Below, one piece after another: positions 25,641 to 36,200 of a DNA stretch of 43,850 nucleotides (position 1 is the stretch's first letter; the number at the start of each line of letters is the position of its first letter). The stretch covers positions 1 to 43,850 of the forward strand of contig JAAVDM010000041.1 of NCBI GenBank assembly GCA_014801815.1, in the 5' to 3' direction. The translations under genes were made by a program, and so were the position numbers. Below the pieces are notes generated by a model. That model was not told where the DNA came from. It searched no databases and saw nothing but the letters and a program-made list of their open reading frames with translations. Source of the DNA: Bacteroides sp. (lineage in GTDB: Bacteria > Bacteroidota > Bacteroidia > Bacteroidales > Muribaculaceae).

Positions 25641-26597
25641 ATGGATATAATCAAAGCTGAAAACATCACCAAACGGTTTACAAATCATGTTGCGCTCGAT
25701 AATGTGAGTGTCAACATACCCGAAGGCTCAATCTACGGTCTGCTCGGGCCGAACGGCGCCGGAAAGACAACCCTAATACGTATCATCAACCATATCACGG
25801 CTCCCGATCAGGGACAGGTGCTCTTCGACGGTCATCCGCTTACGGCCAACGATGTAGTCAACATAGGCTATCTGCCCGAAGAACGCGGTCTATACAAGAA
25901 GATGAAAGTCGGCGATCAGGCTCTTTTTTTCGCCAAACTGAAAGGTCTGAAGACACGTGAGGCCACCGAACAGTTGCGTATGTGGTTTGAACGGTTCGGT
26001 ATACTCGACTGGTGGAACCGTAAGGTTGAGGAGCTGTCAAAGGGTATGGCGCAGAAAGTACAGTTTATAGTGACAGTGCTGCATCGCCCCAAACTACTGA
26101 TTTTCGATGAGCCTTTCTCGGGCTTCGACCCAATTAACGCAGAATTGCTTAAAAATGAAATATTGCGTCTGCGTGACGAAGGGGCTACCGTTATCTTCTC
26201 GACGCACAATATGGAGAGTGTCGAAGCTCTATGTGATAACTTCACACTCATCAACCGCTCACACAATATACTGTCGGGCAACGTAGCCGAGATAAGACGC
26301 GAAATGGGACGCAATCATTATCGTCTGGCATTTCAGGGTGTACCCGCCACACTGCTCGAACGTCTCGGCGACCGTGTGGTAAATCACTCTATGGGAAAAC
26401 CGGAACTTACCCATAACGGCCCCATATTTAAAGCCGAGTTCACTCTCAAGGAGGATGTGGCCATGCATGATTTCATAGCTCTTGCCAATGATACGGTAGA
26501 CATAGTGACATTCGACCGCGCTCTGCCCTCGATGAACGAGATTTTCATAAGAACAGTCGAGCAGTCTAACGCCACACCGCCTCCGACTGAACAGTGA
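25641..26597 (+). CDS. ABC transporter ATP-binding protein (NatA-like)
   Basis: 318 residues. It powers an ABC-2 type exporter. Motifs are Walker A GPNGAGKTT (residues 36-44), Q-loop region NIGYLPEERGLYKKM, signature VEELSKGMAQKVQF, Walker B KLLIFDEPFSGFDP, and switch His in STHNMESVE. The last 90 residues form the DUF4162-type C-terminal domain common in NatA/YhaQ-like proteins. The permease gene starts 38 bases downstream. NatA/NatB systems export Na+ or drugs in Bacillus; the substrate here is unknown. Confidence 0.93.
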   Translation: MDIIKAENITKRFTNHVALDNVSVNIPEGSIYGLLGPNGAGKTTLIRIINHITAPDQGQVLFDGHPLTANDVVNIGYLPEERGLYKKMKVGDQALFFAKLKGLKTREATEQLRMWFERFGILDWWNRKVEELSKGMAQKVQFIVTVLHRPKLLIFDEPFSGFDPINAELLKNEILRLRDEGATVIFSTHNMESVEALCDNFTLINRSHNILSGNVAEIRREMGRNHYRLAFQGVPATLLERLGDRVVNHSMGKPELTHNGPIFKAEFTLKEDVAMHDFIALANDTVDIVTFDRALPSMNEIFIRTVEQSNATPPPTEQ

Positions 26598-26635
26598 CAC
26601 AACATATTTTCTCACTTATACACTGACCAACACCA

Positions 26636-27958
26636 ATGAACTCTAACATAGGAATCATAATATCGCGCGAGGTGCGCGAGCGTGTGGTGAAAAAGAGTTT
26701 TATACTTACTACACTGCTCACACCTCTCATCATGGTGCTGATTTGGGCCGCACCTGTTCTCATAATGGAATTTTCGACTCCGTCTGACAAGAATATGGCC
26801 GTTATCGACGAAAGCGGCATCATATTCCCGGAACTCGTAAAGAACGCAGACGACATGTCGTATCTCACGCTGACACATACCGACACTTCGTTAGACTCAG
26901 CTCTGCACAATGACAGTTACGATGCCGTTCTGTTCATCAACTCCGATGTGGTGACGAATCCACAGAACGTGATGCTCTACACCCATGAATCAGGCTCAAT
27001 GGAAGTGGAGGGACTTCTGAACCGTGTGATATCCAAGACTGTCGAAGATAAACGACTGGAAAAATACAACATAGAGAATCTTTCGGAAATTCTTGATGAA
27101 GTAAACGTCAACACTTCTATTCGTACACTGCGTATAACAGATGACGGTAGCGAGAAAGACGTATCATCGATGACTTCGTTTATGCTCGGTCTCGGCATGA
27201 CATTCATTCTCTACATGTTCCTGCTTATATACGGCCAGATGGTAATGACATCTATCATCGAGGAAAAGAACAACCGTGTGCTCGAACTTGTAGTGTCCTC
27301 CGTCAAACCGCTGCAACTGATGCTCGGCAAGATAATCGGTGTCGGACTTGTTGCCGTAATACAGATTGTGCTGTGGTGTGCCCTGATGTGTGTGATGAGC
27401 GCATTCATCATGCCGATGATAATGCCGGAAGGAATGACCGAAGAGATTGCCATGATGAACAGCGGCAGTCTTGATGCAGCTACTTCAGCATTTGACCCCG
27501 ACCTACTGAAGGCCGTAGCTTTGTTCTCGTCGGTAGGCTATCTGCTCAAACTCTTCATGTACCTGACGCTGTTCCTTATAGGCGGTTTCCTGTTCTATGC
27601 CTCAATCTTTGCAGCTATCGGCTCTTCGGTTGATAATATACAGGACGCCTCACAGCTTCAGACATTCGCTATCCTGCCCATTATTGTGGCCCTTGTGTTC
27701 GGACTCTCGATAGGCAACGACCCCAACACTACTTTAGCCGTGTGGCTGTCAATGATACCTTTCACATCACCGATGGTAATGTTGTCACGTATTCCTTTCG
27801 ACATACCATCATGGCAGATATGGGTTTCACTTGTTATACTTTACGTCTCATTCGTAGGAATGACATGGATAGCGGCCAAGATATACCGTGTCGGTATCTT
27901 TATGTACGGTAAAAAGCCTACTGTCAAAGATCTCATCCATTGGGCACGCTACAAGTAA
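26636..27958 (+). CDS. ABC-2 type transporter permease (NatB/YhaP-like)
   Basis: 440 residues. One N-terminal membrane helix (about 20-45, FILTTLLTPLIMVLIWAAPV) is followed by a large extracytoplasmic domain to about residue 180. A cluster of five or six helices then runs from MTSFMLGLGMTFILYMFLLI to the C-terminus, with the typical MTSIIEEKNNRVLELVVSSV loop of ABC-2 exporters. It pairs with the ATPase encoded directly upstream. The transcript probably ends at the hairpin at 28013-28049. Confidence 0.92.
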   Translation: MNSNIGIIISREVRERVVKKSFILTTLLTPLIMVLIWAAPVLIMEFSTPSDKNMAVIDESGIIFPELVKNADDMSYLTLTHTDTSLDSALHNDSYDAVLFINSDVVTNPQNVMLYTHESGSMEVEGLLNRVISKTVEDKRLEKYNIENLSEILDEVNVNTSIRTLRITDDGSEKDVSSMTSFMLGLGMTFILYMFLLIYGQMVMTSIIEEKNNRVLELVVSSVKPLQLMLGKIIGVGLVAVIQIVLWCALMCVMSAFIMPMIMPEGMTEEIAMMNSGSLDAATSAFDPDLLKAVALFSSVGYLLKLFMYLTLFLIGGFLFYASIFAAIGSSVDNIQDASQLQTFAILPIIVALVFGLSIGNDPNTTLAVWLSMIPFTSPMVMLSRIPFDIPSWQIWVSLVILYVSFVGMTWIAAKIYRVGIFMYGKKPTVKDLIHWARYK

Positions 27959-28012
27959 AATAATCCTATCAGAAAACTTCGCCGGTTAAACTCTTTTTAA
28001 ATATAATATGTT

Positions 28013-28049
28013 AATAAAGCAGACATCCTCTATGAATGTCTGCTTTATT
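28013..28049 (+). terminator. hairpin terminator after the ABC permease
   Basis: A 14-bp perfect stem (28013-28026 with 28036-28049) and a 9-base loop end in TTTATTT. It separates the ABC operon from crcB. Confidence 0.75.
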
Positions 28050-28085
28050 TAATCAGCTGAATTTAATCTATAAAAACACATTATT

Positions 28086-28457
28086 ATGTTTAAGGAAATT
28101 ATTATCGCCGGCTGCGGAGGTTTTGTAGGTACAGCCGGACGCTATCTGGTAGGTAAATGGTCAGCCGGTATGTGGCACGGAGCTTTCCCCATGGGTACAT
28201 TCCTCGTAAACATTATAGGCTGTTTCATAATAGGTCTTTTCTTTGGTCTGCTCGAACATGCCAAGGTCATGACGCCCAGCGAAAATGTACTTCTTATAAC
28301 CGGTTTCTGCGGTGGTTTCACCACTTTCTCATCATTTGCTGATGATATGTGGGTACTTGGTTCAAAGGGCGACTGGGCTACATTCGCAATCTATCTTGCT
28401 CTCAGCGTAGTATTAGGTATCCTCTGTGTATGGGCAGGACGTGCTATAATCCGCTAA
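28086..28457 (+). CDS. crcB: fluoride ion channel CrcB/Fluc
   Basis: 123 residues with four membrane helices, normal for Fluc. It exports toxic fluoride as a dual-topology dimer. Family motifs are present: GGFVGTAGRYLVG at the N-terminus, GTFLVNIIGCFIIGLF with the conserved Asn, and GFCGGFTTFSSF with the Phe-box and the Na+-site TTFS. I saw no fluoride riboswitch in the 36 bases between the preceding hairpin and the ATG. The gene ends at a 32-bp hairpin shared with the convergent peptidase gene. Confidence 0.93.
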   Translation: MFKEIIIAGCGGFVGTAGRYLVGKWSAGMWHGAFPMGTFLVNIIGCFIIGLFFGLLEHAKVMTPSENVLLITGFCGGFTTFSSFADDMWVLGSKGDWATFAIYLALSVVLGILCVWAGRAIIR

Positions 28458-28481
28458 TAAACAATCAAACATAGAATATAA

Positions 28482-28548
28482 AAAACTGTACTATAATAAA
28501 ATACCCTATTCTCGGCGAGAATAGGGTATTTTATTATAGTACAGTTTT
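28482..28548. terminator. long perfect hairpin between convergent genes
   Basis: Arms of 32 bases (28482-28513 and 28517-28548) pair perfectly around a 3-base loop. One arm starts with AAAA and the other ends with TTTT, so it suits termination from both crcB and the minus-strand peptidase gene. Confidence 0.8.
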
Positions 28549-28561
28549 ATTCAGTCCATCA

Positions 28562-29794
28562 TCAGCCTCTGAACTTGGAGGATATTGATTTGGGAACAGC
28601 GTTGCGATTGACCATTACAGAGATAGTCTTTTCGAGGAAGTAGGGTTCGGACACGTAGAAGTAACCGTCATAAATCTGATTGGTGTCCCACGAGTTCTTA
28701 ACCTTATAGTAGCGGTTGCCTTCCTGATCGGTAGCGGTACCGATTATTACCATACCATGGTCATCGGTGGTCTGCTTGTTCTCGAAAGACTTCTGACGCA
28801 TTTCCTGTGTCACGGTCTTTTCCTTAACCGGCCCTTTGATGTCGAAAGCCGACTTCTCACGGTCGCTGTCGGAGAGTTTTACCCAGCGTGAAAGTTCGGT
28901 TCCGTCCATGTCCTCTTCAGACTTGGGTTCGGGATTGACAGCATATCCCTGACGCCACTTGAAACCGCCTTCAGATACGTCGGCAGCCCAACCTACAGTA
29001 TAGCCGTTATTAATAGCATTGTCAACGATAGCCTTCAGCTCCTCCATAGGTACGTTCTGAGAGGTTGACCACTGCCAGTTGTCAGCTATCTCAAGTGCGA
29101 AAGGCGTATAGAATGGGTGATGTGTGTAGCTGGTAATGTTGATGAAGTCGTCGGCATTGATACCCATAGCCTTGGCAAATGACTGCGGGGTATAGGTCTT
29201 GCCGTTATATGTGAATGTCTCGGGCACTGCGCCTAAGTAAGAATCAAGCACTGCGATATATCCCTTCAGCCATGCGTCGCTCAACGTCTTGTTGCCGTTG
29301 CGCAATACAGCGTCGAGATATGACGTAAGTATGTCTGCCATCTCGTAATGAGAATGTTTCTTCTCACCATATTCCAGACCGGCATACACCTCCTCAGGCA
29401 CCACACCGTAATTGGCAGCCGAGTAAAGAACATCGGCAAAGCCGCCACCCTGTGCAAAATTGATTTTGCCATCGGTCATTATATACTTCTTAGCCTTGTC
29501 AATGTAGCAGTTACGCACACAGTACATCTCGGACAGGTCGAGCTCAGGCCCACCCTGACGCAGAACCTCCTCCTCAAGCACACTTGTACCCGAGAAGCTC
29601 CAGCACGTACCGCTCTTATTCTGATCCTTGACCGGTGTTGTAGGCAGTATCTTGACATCAGTAAAAGTAAAACCTGTGGAATCGGGATCGACCACACCCG
29701 GGTCAGCGTCCATAGGCGCCATCATATAAGTACCGGCTGCGTTTGCCGACACCATGGCCAAAAGAGCGGCCGATGCGATAAAGAGATGTTTCAT
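28562..29794 (-). CDS. exported C1B cysteine peptidase (bleomycin hydrolase/aminopeptidase C type)
   Basis: 410 residues with signal peptide MKHLFIASAALLAMVSANA, so it acts outside the cytoplasm, unlike classical PepC. The papain-fold active site is complete: Gln58 and Cys64 in DQNKSGTCWSFS, His in DDHGMVIIG, Asn in KNSWD. The SEMYCVRNCYIDKA and QGGGFADVLYSAANYGVVPE segments match the C1B family. The family cuts single residues from peptide N-termini; this and a second copy at 39366-40769 suggest peptide use in the periplasm. A -7 element (CAAAATTA on the plus strand, 29869-29876) lies upstream. Confidence 0.92.
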   Translation of the reverse strand: MKHLFIASAALLAMVSANAAGTYMMAPMDADPGVVDPDSTGFTFTDVKILPTTPVKDQNKSGTCWSFSGTSVLEEEVLRQGGPELDLSEMYCVRNCYIDKAKKYIMTDGKINFAQGGGFADVLYSAANYGVVPEEVYAGLEYGEKKHSHYEMADILTSYLDAVLRNGNKTLSDAWLKGYIAVLDSYLGAVPETFTYNGKTYTPQSFAKAMGINADDFINITSYTHHPFYTPFALEIADNWQWSTSQNVPMEELKAIVDNAINNGYTVGWAADVSEGGFKWRQGYAVNPEPKSEEDMDGTELSRWVKLSDSDREKSAFDIKGPVKEKTVTQEMRQKSFENKQTTDDHGMVIIGTATDQEGNRYYKVKNSWDTNQIYDGYFYVSEPYFLEKTISVMVNRNAVPKSISSKFRG

Positions 29795-29868
29795 GATATG
29801 TATAGATTTTAATTAGAATCAGTATGTCATGGATGTACTCACCCCCGTAAGGAGATACCATACAGCTG

Positions 29869-29876
29869 CAAAATTA
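29869..29876 (-). promoter_or_regulatory. -7 element for the peptidase gene
   Basis: On the minus strand this reads TAATTTTG (TAnnTTTG), about 75 bases before the ATG at 29794. No clear -33 TTTG is seen. Confidence 0.5.
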
Positions 29877-30244
29877 GCGAAATTTTTTCAGAAAAAATCA
29901 TATCTCCCCCTATTTCATCAGTTAAACTCACAGCTCCTTCATTTAAGAAAAAAATATATATGAACTGCAGTGGCCCTACTATTCATTCGCAACTCACAGC
30001 CGATGACTTGTTTGCAGAAGCCTAAATACTAAATATTTTTCTTTTGTTCAGCTAATATTATTGATTAATAACGATTTATCTCATCAGGCGTACGTATGGC
30101 TCGACCAGACCCACACGCCTTATCAATTATAATGTATCTACTTGAATCATTTCTTTTTATCAGAGGAAGGTTCACTTCAGTCACCTTAGGCAAAAAAAGT
30201 TGATATGTGACGGAATATTCTGTAGCACCTTATTTCAAGCCAAT
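29877..30244. other. gene-free AT-rich spacer
   Basis: No convincing reading frame or strong hairpin is seen. The stretch lies downstream of the minus-strand AAA ATPase gene and upstream of the minus-strand peptidase gene. Confidence 0.4.
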
Positions 30245-31396
30245 TTATAGTTCCGGGTATGAGTAGAGACTGTTGACGAAGATGCGTAAGAGTGGGTCTG
30301 TCAATGCATAGCCATCCGCGTCTTTTGTTACGATTCCATCCCTTATCAAATTACGTAACGCGCTCTGTACAGAACTGGCAGACGTAAGAGAATGGCGTTT
30401 TACGAAAGCACTGCCGGTGGGGGAAGTAACTCTCTTCTCTTTAGCTACTGCTATCAGCAGACTCTTCTGGCTGATACTGATCTTTGACAGCATTTCCCGA
30501 TAAATCACCTCATTGGCTGCCAACATAGACCGTACTGAACGTATTACCGTTTCCGTATCACACTTTTTTCCCTCGGGAGTATCTGCAAACGCTCCGTTCA
30601 TAGTCCTTTGGAGATAGAATGTGTTGCCGTCAAAAAGCGTGTATGCCCGATGCACTCCTTCCTCTTCAAGCTGTCGTCCCCGCTGCTTAAACAATCCGGT
30701 GGCAAAAGCAACATAGACATTCTCATTTATCGCCCCAAGATGCATCAGTTCGCTACTGTTATAAAACGGTCTTTTTGAGTTGGTGAACATTTCTTGCAGA
30801 ATTGTGAACTCACTTCCGGCAAATATGAAGGTGGCATTTGACATTCTCTGTATATAGCTGCGTAGTATAGCTTCAGTATTTTTCTCCGGATATTTGGTAA
30901 TCTGCTGAAACTCATCTATCACCAACATCACAGGCCGTTCATTCTGTTCAAGATAAGTAAATATCTCCTTAAGAGTGTATTCCGGATGGATTATATCGCC
31001 TAATTGTATACTGAATGTGGGTGAACCACTCAACGGGTCGAAACCGAATGTTCCCTTTAATGATTTCAATACCGCCAAAAAACCTTTCAAGCTTTTCTTG
31101 CTCCTTTCTGCCAGAGTGTTGAAAACAGTCCTTCCCAACAGGTAGACGAACTCACCAAGTGTATTTGATTGCAGTATGTCCAAAAAGAAAATCTGATACT
31201 CCTCCCGAATTATCGGAGAGTCATGCAGGGTAACATTTATCAACGACGTTTTGCCCATACGGCGTGGTGAAAGAAGTACCACATTACGCCCATTAGTGAT
31301 AGCACTTGCAAGACGTTTCTCTTCTTCCTCACGATCACAGAAATAAGGTCGCCCAATTCGACGTCCCAATATGAAAGGATTTCTCGGATGTTCCAT
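30245..31396 (-). CDS. AAA/STAND-type ATPase (ATPase_2 family)
   Basis: 383 residues from ATG 31396; a GTG three codons upstream is less likely. The N-terminal NPFILGRRIGRPYFCDREEE is typical of this ATPase family in Bacteroidetes. Walker A is SPRRMGKTS (about residues 43-51) and Walker B is VMLVIDEFQQI; the sensor segment FIFAGSEFTILQEMF follows. The C-terminal 100 residues look like a winged helix (SVQSALRNLIRDGIVTKDADG, then YALTDPLLRIFV). These proteins are common in Bacteroidales and archaea, but their role is largely unknown. The gene is alone, with its own promoter in an AT-rich repeat region. Confidence 0.85.
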   Translation of the reverse strand: MEHPRNPFILGRRIGRPYFCDREEEEKRLASAITNGRNVVLLSPRRMGKTSLINVTLHDSPIIREEYQIFFLDILQSNTLGEFVYLLGRTVFNTLAERSKKSLKGFLAVLKSLKGTFGFDPLSGSPTFSIQLGDIIHPEYTLKEIFTYLEQNERPVMLVIDEFQQITKYPEKNTEAILRSYIQRMSNATFIFAGSEFTILQEMFTNSKRPFYNSSELMHLGAINENVYVAFATGLFKQRGRQLEEEGVHRAYTLFDGNTFYLQRTMNGAFADTPEGKKCDTETVIRSVRSMLAANEVIYREMLSKISISQKSLLIAVAKEKRVTSPTGSAFVKRHSLTSASSVQSALRNLIRDGIVTKDADGYALTDPLLRIFVNSLYSYPEL

Positions 31397-31426
31397 AGCA
31401 CTCACTTAGCTGAATGATTTCTGTTA

Positions 31427-31458
31427 CAAAGATAATTATTCAATATGAATTATTCAAA
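31427..31458 (-). promoter_or_regulatory. promoter of the AAA ATPase gene
   Basis: On the minus strand TTTG (plus CAAA at 31455-31458) is separated by 20 bases from TATCTTTG (plus CAAAGATA at 31427-31434). The -7 element lies 30 bases before the ATG. Repeats of ATTATTCAA overlap the spacer and the -33 element. Confidence 0.7.
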
Positions 31459-31543
31459 TTCAATAATTCAAATCAAATAATATATTTTAAAGTCAGGTAA
31501 GTATACATTTATGAGTGAGGAGACGATAACCCGGAACCCGCTC

Positions 31544-33076
31544 TCAGGTTTGTTTCGCCTTTATACGGCTTCGCAGTGTACGGATGGCATTGGGACCAAC
31601 ACCGAATATATGCTGTATCTCAGCGTCGCTCTTGCCGATATAACTCAGAATCATAAAGAGCTTATTCTTTGAGGTCAATCCGGAGTACAAAGTATCAAGC
31701 GAAGCCATGTAGGCTCTATCTACGAGTTCGTAGTACTCCACGCAGTCGTCAATGTCACGTTTGTGCCAGCTTCCGATATTACTGCCGGCGGAAATTTCGT
31801 CGAAACGACGTCTACCGTTGGCGTAAGCAGTTATCTGCTTCTCTTTCAGGCTCTGCAGACGAGCATTAAGTTTTCCTACTTCCTCAGTCTGTTCCCGCAG
31901 ACGTCGTATCTCATCAGCCTGCATACTGTTTGCTTCAGTGGCACGGTCGATGTCAGCCTGCAGACCCTCGATACGTTCCTGTAGAGCCTGCGCCATAATG
32001 TGCTCCTTAGCAAGAGCTTTCTCCATTTTAGACCGGCGATAAAAGTAGTATAGCCACGTCAGCAGAGCGAGAAGCACAAGAATTACAATACCGAAAATAA
32101 GAGACCGAATATGCTGGCGGTCACGCTGTTGCTGCCATTTGTGGTCGAATCGTAACTGCTCACCGGCTACATCATGCTCCATACGCTCATGCTCCATCTT
32201 GTCCTTGAGTATTATAATAGTATCGGCAGCAAGACAAGCTCCCTTATAGTCACCAATTTCATAGCGTGTATTGTACATATCGGTGAGTATATGCAGACGC
32301 AGGGGATTGCTATTTGTAAGCATAGCTCTGCTCCAGAGGGAGTCGGCGGTAGCCATACGCCCCTCATGTGCATATATGGCAGCAAGATTTGCCATTGCTG
32401 CGTTAATAGGCTCACAGGCAATTGCCTTCTCGTAATAGAGACGGCTTACATTAATGTCGGAGTCCTTAAACATGTAGCCTATATTGTTGTACATCCGAGC
32501 TTGCTGTCGCAGAGGAAGAGCATGGGCATAATCAAGTATCCGCAGAATAGTATCTACTGCCTCACGCTTACGATTCATTTCGAGCAAAGCGGCTGCCTGT
32601 ACGGTAATAGCGTTATAAAGTTTCAGAGTATCTTTCAGGTGAGCCGCAACATGGCGCGCGCGGTCTGCATATCGTTGTGCTGTCCTTGTATCACCGTAAT
32701 AATAATTCACATAAAAGAGATAGTGAGAAATTCCGAAACTCAAAGGAGATAACTCTGTGGAGTCAATGAGACTTTCGGCCATCTTTAATTCAGCAGTGGC
32801 TCGTTTAGGATTACCATTCTCATAAGCCGACTTCCCCCGGCAGAAAGCTGCGAGAGCAGCGTTGCGTTCATCAGAAAGGTCAAGTGAATCGGAGGCGGCT
32901 ACGGCACTCTCTGTGTCAAGACTCAATATACGCTGTTCAAGGCCGAGATTATATGTGGATTTAGAGTGCTGACAGAGGGTCAGTACAAGACAAATGACCG
33001 CTGCGGTAAGCAGCGGCAACAGACGGCTCAGTCGATACAGGATTGGGCGTATATAGTGCTCAAGGCGGAAAGACAT
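31544..33076 (-). CDS. TPR-containing membrane regulator with LuxR-like HTH
   Basis: 510 residues. One membrane helix near the N-terminus (LLPLLTAAVICLVLTL) is followed by TPR-type helices across about residues 60-300 (YNNIGYMFKD, AAIYAHEGRMATADSLWSRA). A second membrane helix (SLIFGIVILVLLALLTWLYYF), a long coiled coil (about 355-415), and a C-terminal HTH (LTSKNKLFMILSYIGKSDAEIQ, then NAIRTLRSRIK) complete it. Bacteroidetes use such proteins as one-component regulators that sense in the periplasm. It is divergent from the 1,495-residue surface protein gene, with a 184-base shared spacer, so regulation of that gene is plausible. A remnant of a related protein is at 101-430. Confidence 0.82.
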   Translation of the reverse strand: MSFRLEHYIRPILYRLSRLLPLLTAAVICLVLTLCQHSKSTYNLGLEQRILSLDTESAVAASDSLDLSDERNAALAAFCRGKSAYENGNPKRATAELKMAESLIDSTELSPLSFGISHYLFYVNYYYGDTRTAQRYADRARHVAAHLKDTLKLYNAITVQAAALLEMNRKREAVDTILRILDYAHALPLRQQARMYNNIGYMFKDSDINVSRLYYEKAIACEPINAAMANLAAIYAHEGRMATADSLWSRAMLTNSNPLRLHILTDMYNTRYEIGDYKGACLAADTIIILKDKMEHERMEHDVAGEQLRFDHKWQQQRDRQHIRSLIFGIVILVLLALLTWLYYFYRRSKMEKALAKEHIMAQALQERIEGLQADIDRATEANSMQADEIRRLREQTEEVGKLNARLQSLKEKQITAYANGRRRFDEISAGSNIGSWHKRDIDDCVEYYELVDRAYMASLDTLYSGLTSKNKLFMILSYIGKSDAEIQHIFGVGPNAIRTLRSRIKAKQT

Positions 33077-33189
33077 GAAAAAAAGATGTTACAAATTTGA
33101 TGTTTCATGATGGCAATTATACCACGCATTAGGCTTAGTTGCAGTATGTTAACGTCATTTATAGATGTAACGCGTATAAATGTCGGATA

Positions 33190-33220
33190 TTGCCGGGCCA
33201 TAAATAGTTTCCTATATTTG
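33190..33220 (+). promoter_or_regulatory. Bacteroidetes-type promoter
   Basis: TTG at 33190-33192, 20 bases, then TATATTTG at 33213-33220. The ATG at 33261 lies 40 bases further on. Confidence 0.7.
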
Positions 33221-33260
33221 CTATCACAAGATCAGACACTCACTCATAAACCTACTATCT

Positions 33261-36200
33261 ATGAGACAAAAATTCTACTTTATTTCAGCAACTGTCGCTT
33301 TAGCGGGAATCTCCGTTACATGGGCAGCCATGCAATCAATACCTCAGAAGGCAGTGCCGCCTGTACGCGACTATTCGATGATGACACCGGCGCACGTAGG
33401 CCAATCGGTAGAAAAGATGGTATTCAACAACGGCACTACTACGCTTGACCGCAATGTTAGCTCAAACGATGTGGCAAAAGCTACAGCAGCTTCCAATCTG
33501 GTGTTCGGAGGTGCACTTCATTTTTCCTCCGACTGGGGAGACGAAACTCATTATGGTCTATATACCTTCACTTCCACTCCCGACGGTGCTGACAATGTAG
33601 AGCTTTTGTCGGAGTACTGGTTTTTCCAGACCGGTAATGCCACTGTAATCGACAATGCCCTACATGCAGTGGACTACAACCAGTATGACGATATTCTATA
33701 CGTCAATTATAACAAGGTAGATCTTGCTACCGGGGAATATGTGGGCTGGGATTCTTATGAGGATTTATCAATGTTCCCATTCGACTCTGACTTCGATCCG
33801 CTTACCGGAGGCGCGGTAGGATGCTTCCAGAAAGCAGGTAGTACCGATATTGAGCTTGCCGTAGTAGACTATGATACCAAATACCGCCGTGTGATCTGTG
33901 ATCTTCCGGATATCCTATATGCAGTGGCTGTAGACAGCAAAGGCGATATTTATGGTATCGATGCTAACGGTGTATTACGTCTTTATCCACGTTCAGGCGG
34001 TGAACCATCCGAAATAATGAATACGGGTCTCTATCCTATGTATATGCAGTCTGCTACTTTCGATAAAGATACGGATCTAATGTATTGGGCGTTCACCGAC
34101 GGAGATGACAGTGCTCTGTACGAGATAGACCCTTCGAGTGCTACCATCTCAAAAATCTATGATTTTAACAACCGTGAAGAATTCACCTGTCTATATGTAA
34201 AGAAACCGGTGAATATGAAGGCACCTGCCACTCCCGTATCATTGACAATGAATCTCGACCCACAGGGAGGCGGTACCGCCGAGTTTACTCTTCCTGCCAC
34301 TAACCGTGAAGGTACGGCTCTCAGCGGAACAATAGACTATAAAGTTTATGCCAACGGCGAATTACTGGCAACAGGCTCAGGAGCAGCCGGTGAGGAAATT
34401 AGCTGTCCGGTAACTGCACCGCTTGGTGATACTCTCTTCCGTCTGGTGTGCAGTAATAGTGACGGTGAATCGTATTCTACAAAAGTACTCCAATGGGTAG
34501 GCGATGGTGTTCCTGAGGAAGTGAGAACGCTCAACTGCAAAGTAGAAGGTAATGATGTAACTATAACCTGGGATGCCCCCGCAGGAGGTGTCAAAGGCGG
34601 ATATATCGACTCTGAGGCGCTGACATACACTGTGACACGCTATCCCGATGAGAAAGTAGTGGCAGAAAATATCTCAGCCAAGACATTCTCAGAAACTCTG
34701 ACTCCAGAGCAACCGGTAGTAATTTGGTATGGTGTGAAAGCTACCTACAAGAATAATATCGGCGATGAGACTCTCACTCAGAAAGTTCCGGTCGGTGATG
34801 CTTACAACATGCCCTACTTTGAAGACTTTGAGAATCCTGACAATTTCAACCTCTTCACCGTAATCGACAGCAATGATGACGGCCGCGTATGGATGGTGGG
34901 TCTGCACCAAGGCTTTAATCCTACAGGTTTCGCATTCTGCAACACCAATAAATTTGGACTTTACGGAATTGAATACAGTGACGACTGGTTGCTCACGCCA
35001 AGGCTTAATTTGAGTACTGATGACGTATACGTATTCAAGTTCAAAGCCTGGACTATGGGGTCTTCGGAAGAGACTATGGAGGTTGCCCTTGGACAGGGTG
35101 AGGAGCCGACTGATGCCTCCGCATACTCGATCATAATTGATCCCGTGCGTATTCAGGGTAGCTTTGAGAAGCCTCATCTTTTCAGCCATACATGGATACC
35201 GGAAGCGGACGGGCAGTATCGGATAGCTTTCCATGGCATTTCCGGTATGAACGGTACAAATTTCAATATTGATGAACTCGATGTACACAGCATCGGCAAG
35301 GCTGCTGCTCCGGCAGCAGGCGAGCTTACAGCTACAGGAGGTGCTATGGGGGCAAAAGAGGTCAATGTGACATTTACTGCTCCCACTAAGAATGCTCGTG
35401 GAGATGAATCACTTAAAGAAATTACAAAGGCACAGCTATTCCACGGCGACAAACTCGTAAATGAATGGAGTAATGTCAAGCCGGGCGAAACACTCAGCTA
35501 TGTAGATACCGACGTAGAATTAGGATCGACCGATTACAGCATGGTGTGCTATTCATCGGAGGGTCAGGGTGTACCTGCAGAGGCAAAAGCGTTCGTAGGC
35601 CGTGATATTCCCGCAAAGCCTGTCGGTTTCAAAGCTGTTGACAAGGGGGACTACGTGGAGCTTGTATGGGAGAATCCCGGTGCAGTGGGCAGCAACGGTG
35701 GCTACGTTGATGATACAGCTTTTTCCTATGAGGTGTATAGCGTCACAGCAGGTATGGCCAACCCCATTTTCACCAATCTTAAGGAAACATCATACACTAT
35801 TGAGGACACAGGAACCGGTAATCAGAGCCGCACAACATTCGGTGTGTCTGCAATAGATGACGGTAATCTCGGTAACATAGCTGTATCGAATATCGTTATT
35901 CTTGGTGCAGGTCATAAGCTGCCATACGTGGAGACATTCAATATGGCTAAATATGACAACGATGGTTGGCTTGAGACAGGTGACACAGAATATATACCCG
36001 GCGAAGGATTCTACGAGCATATATTCTACACTGATCCTGAAGTAAGCTCCGACGAGGGTTCCACATCAATCTTCTGGCAACCTCAACTCGGTTTCCGCAA
36101 CACTATTATGAGTACCGGTAAGATTCTTCCCGGAGAAAAGGCTTCAAATCTCTGCTTCATTCTCGATCGGCGTGCAACTGCGGATTGCGATGTTAAGATT

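Noticed and set aside
28050..28085. Possible fluoride riboswitch before crcB
   Set aside because: Only 36 bases are available and the conserved crcB-motif elements are not seen; the upstream hairpin reads as the ABC terminator.
33107..33448. Plus-strand 113-residue frame overlapping the start of the giant surface protein
   Set aside because: It is out of frame with the 1,495-residue gene, contains its promoter and has no signal or motif.
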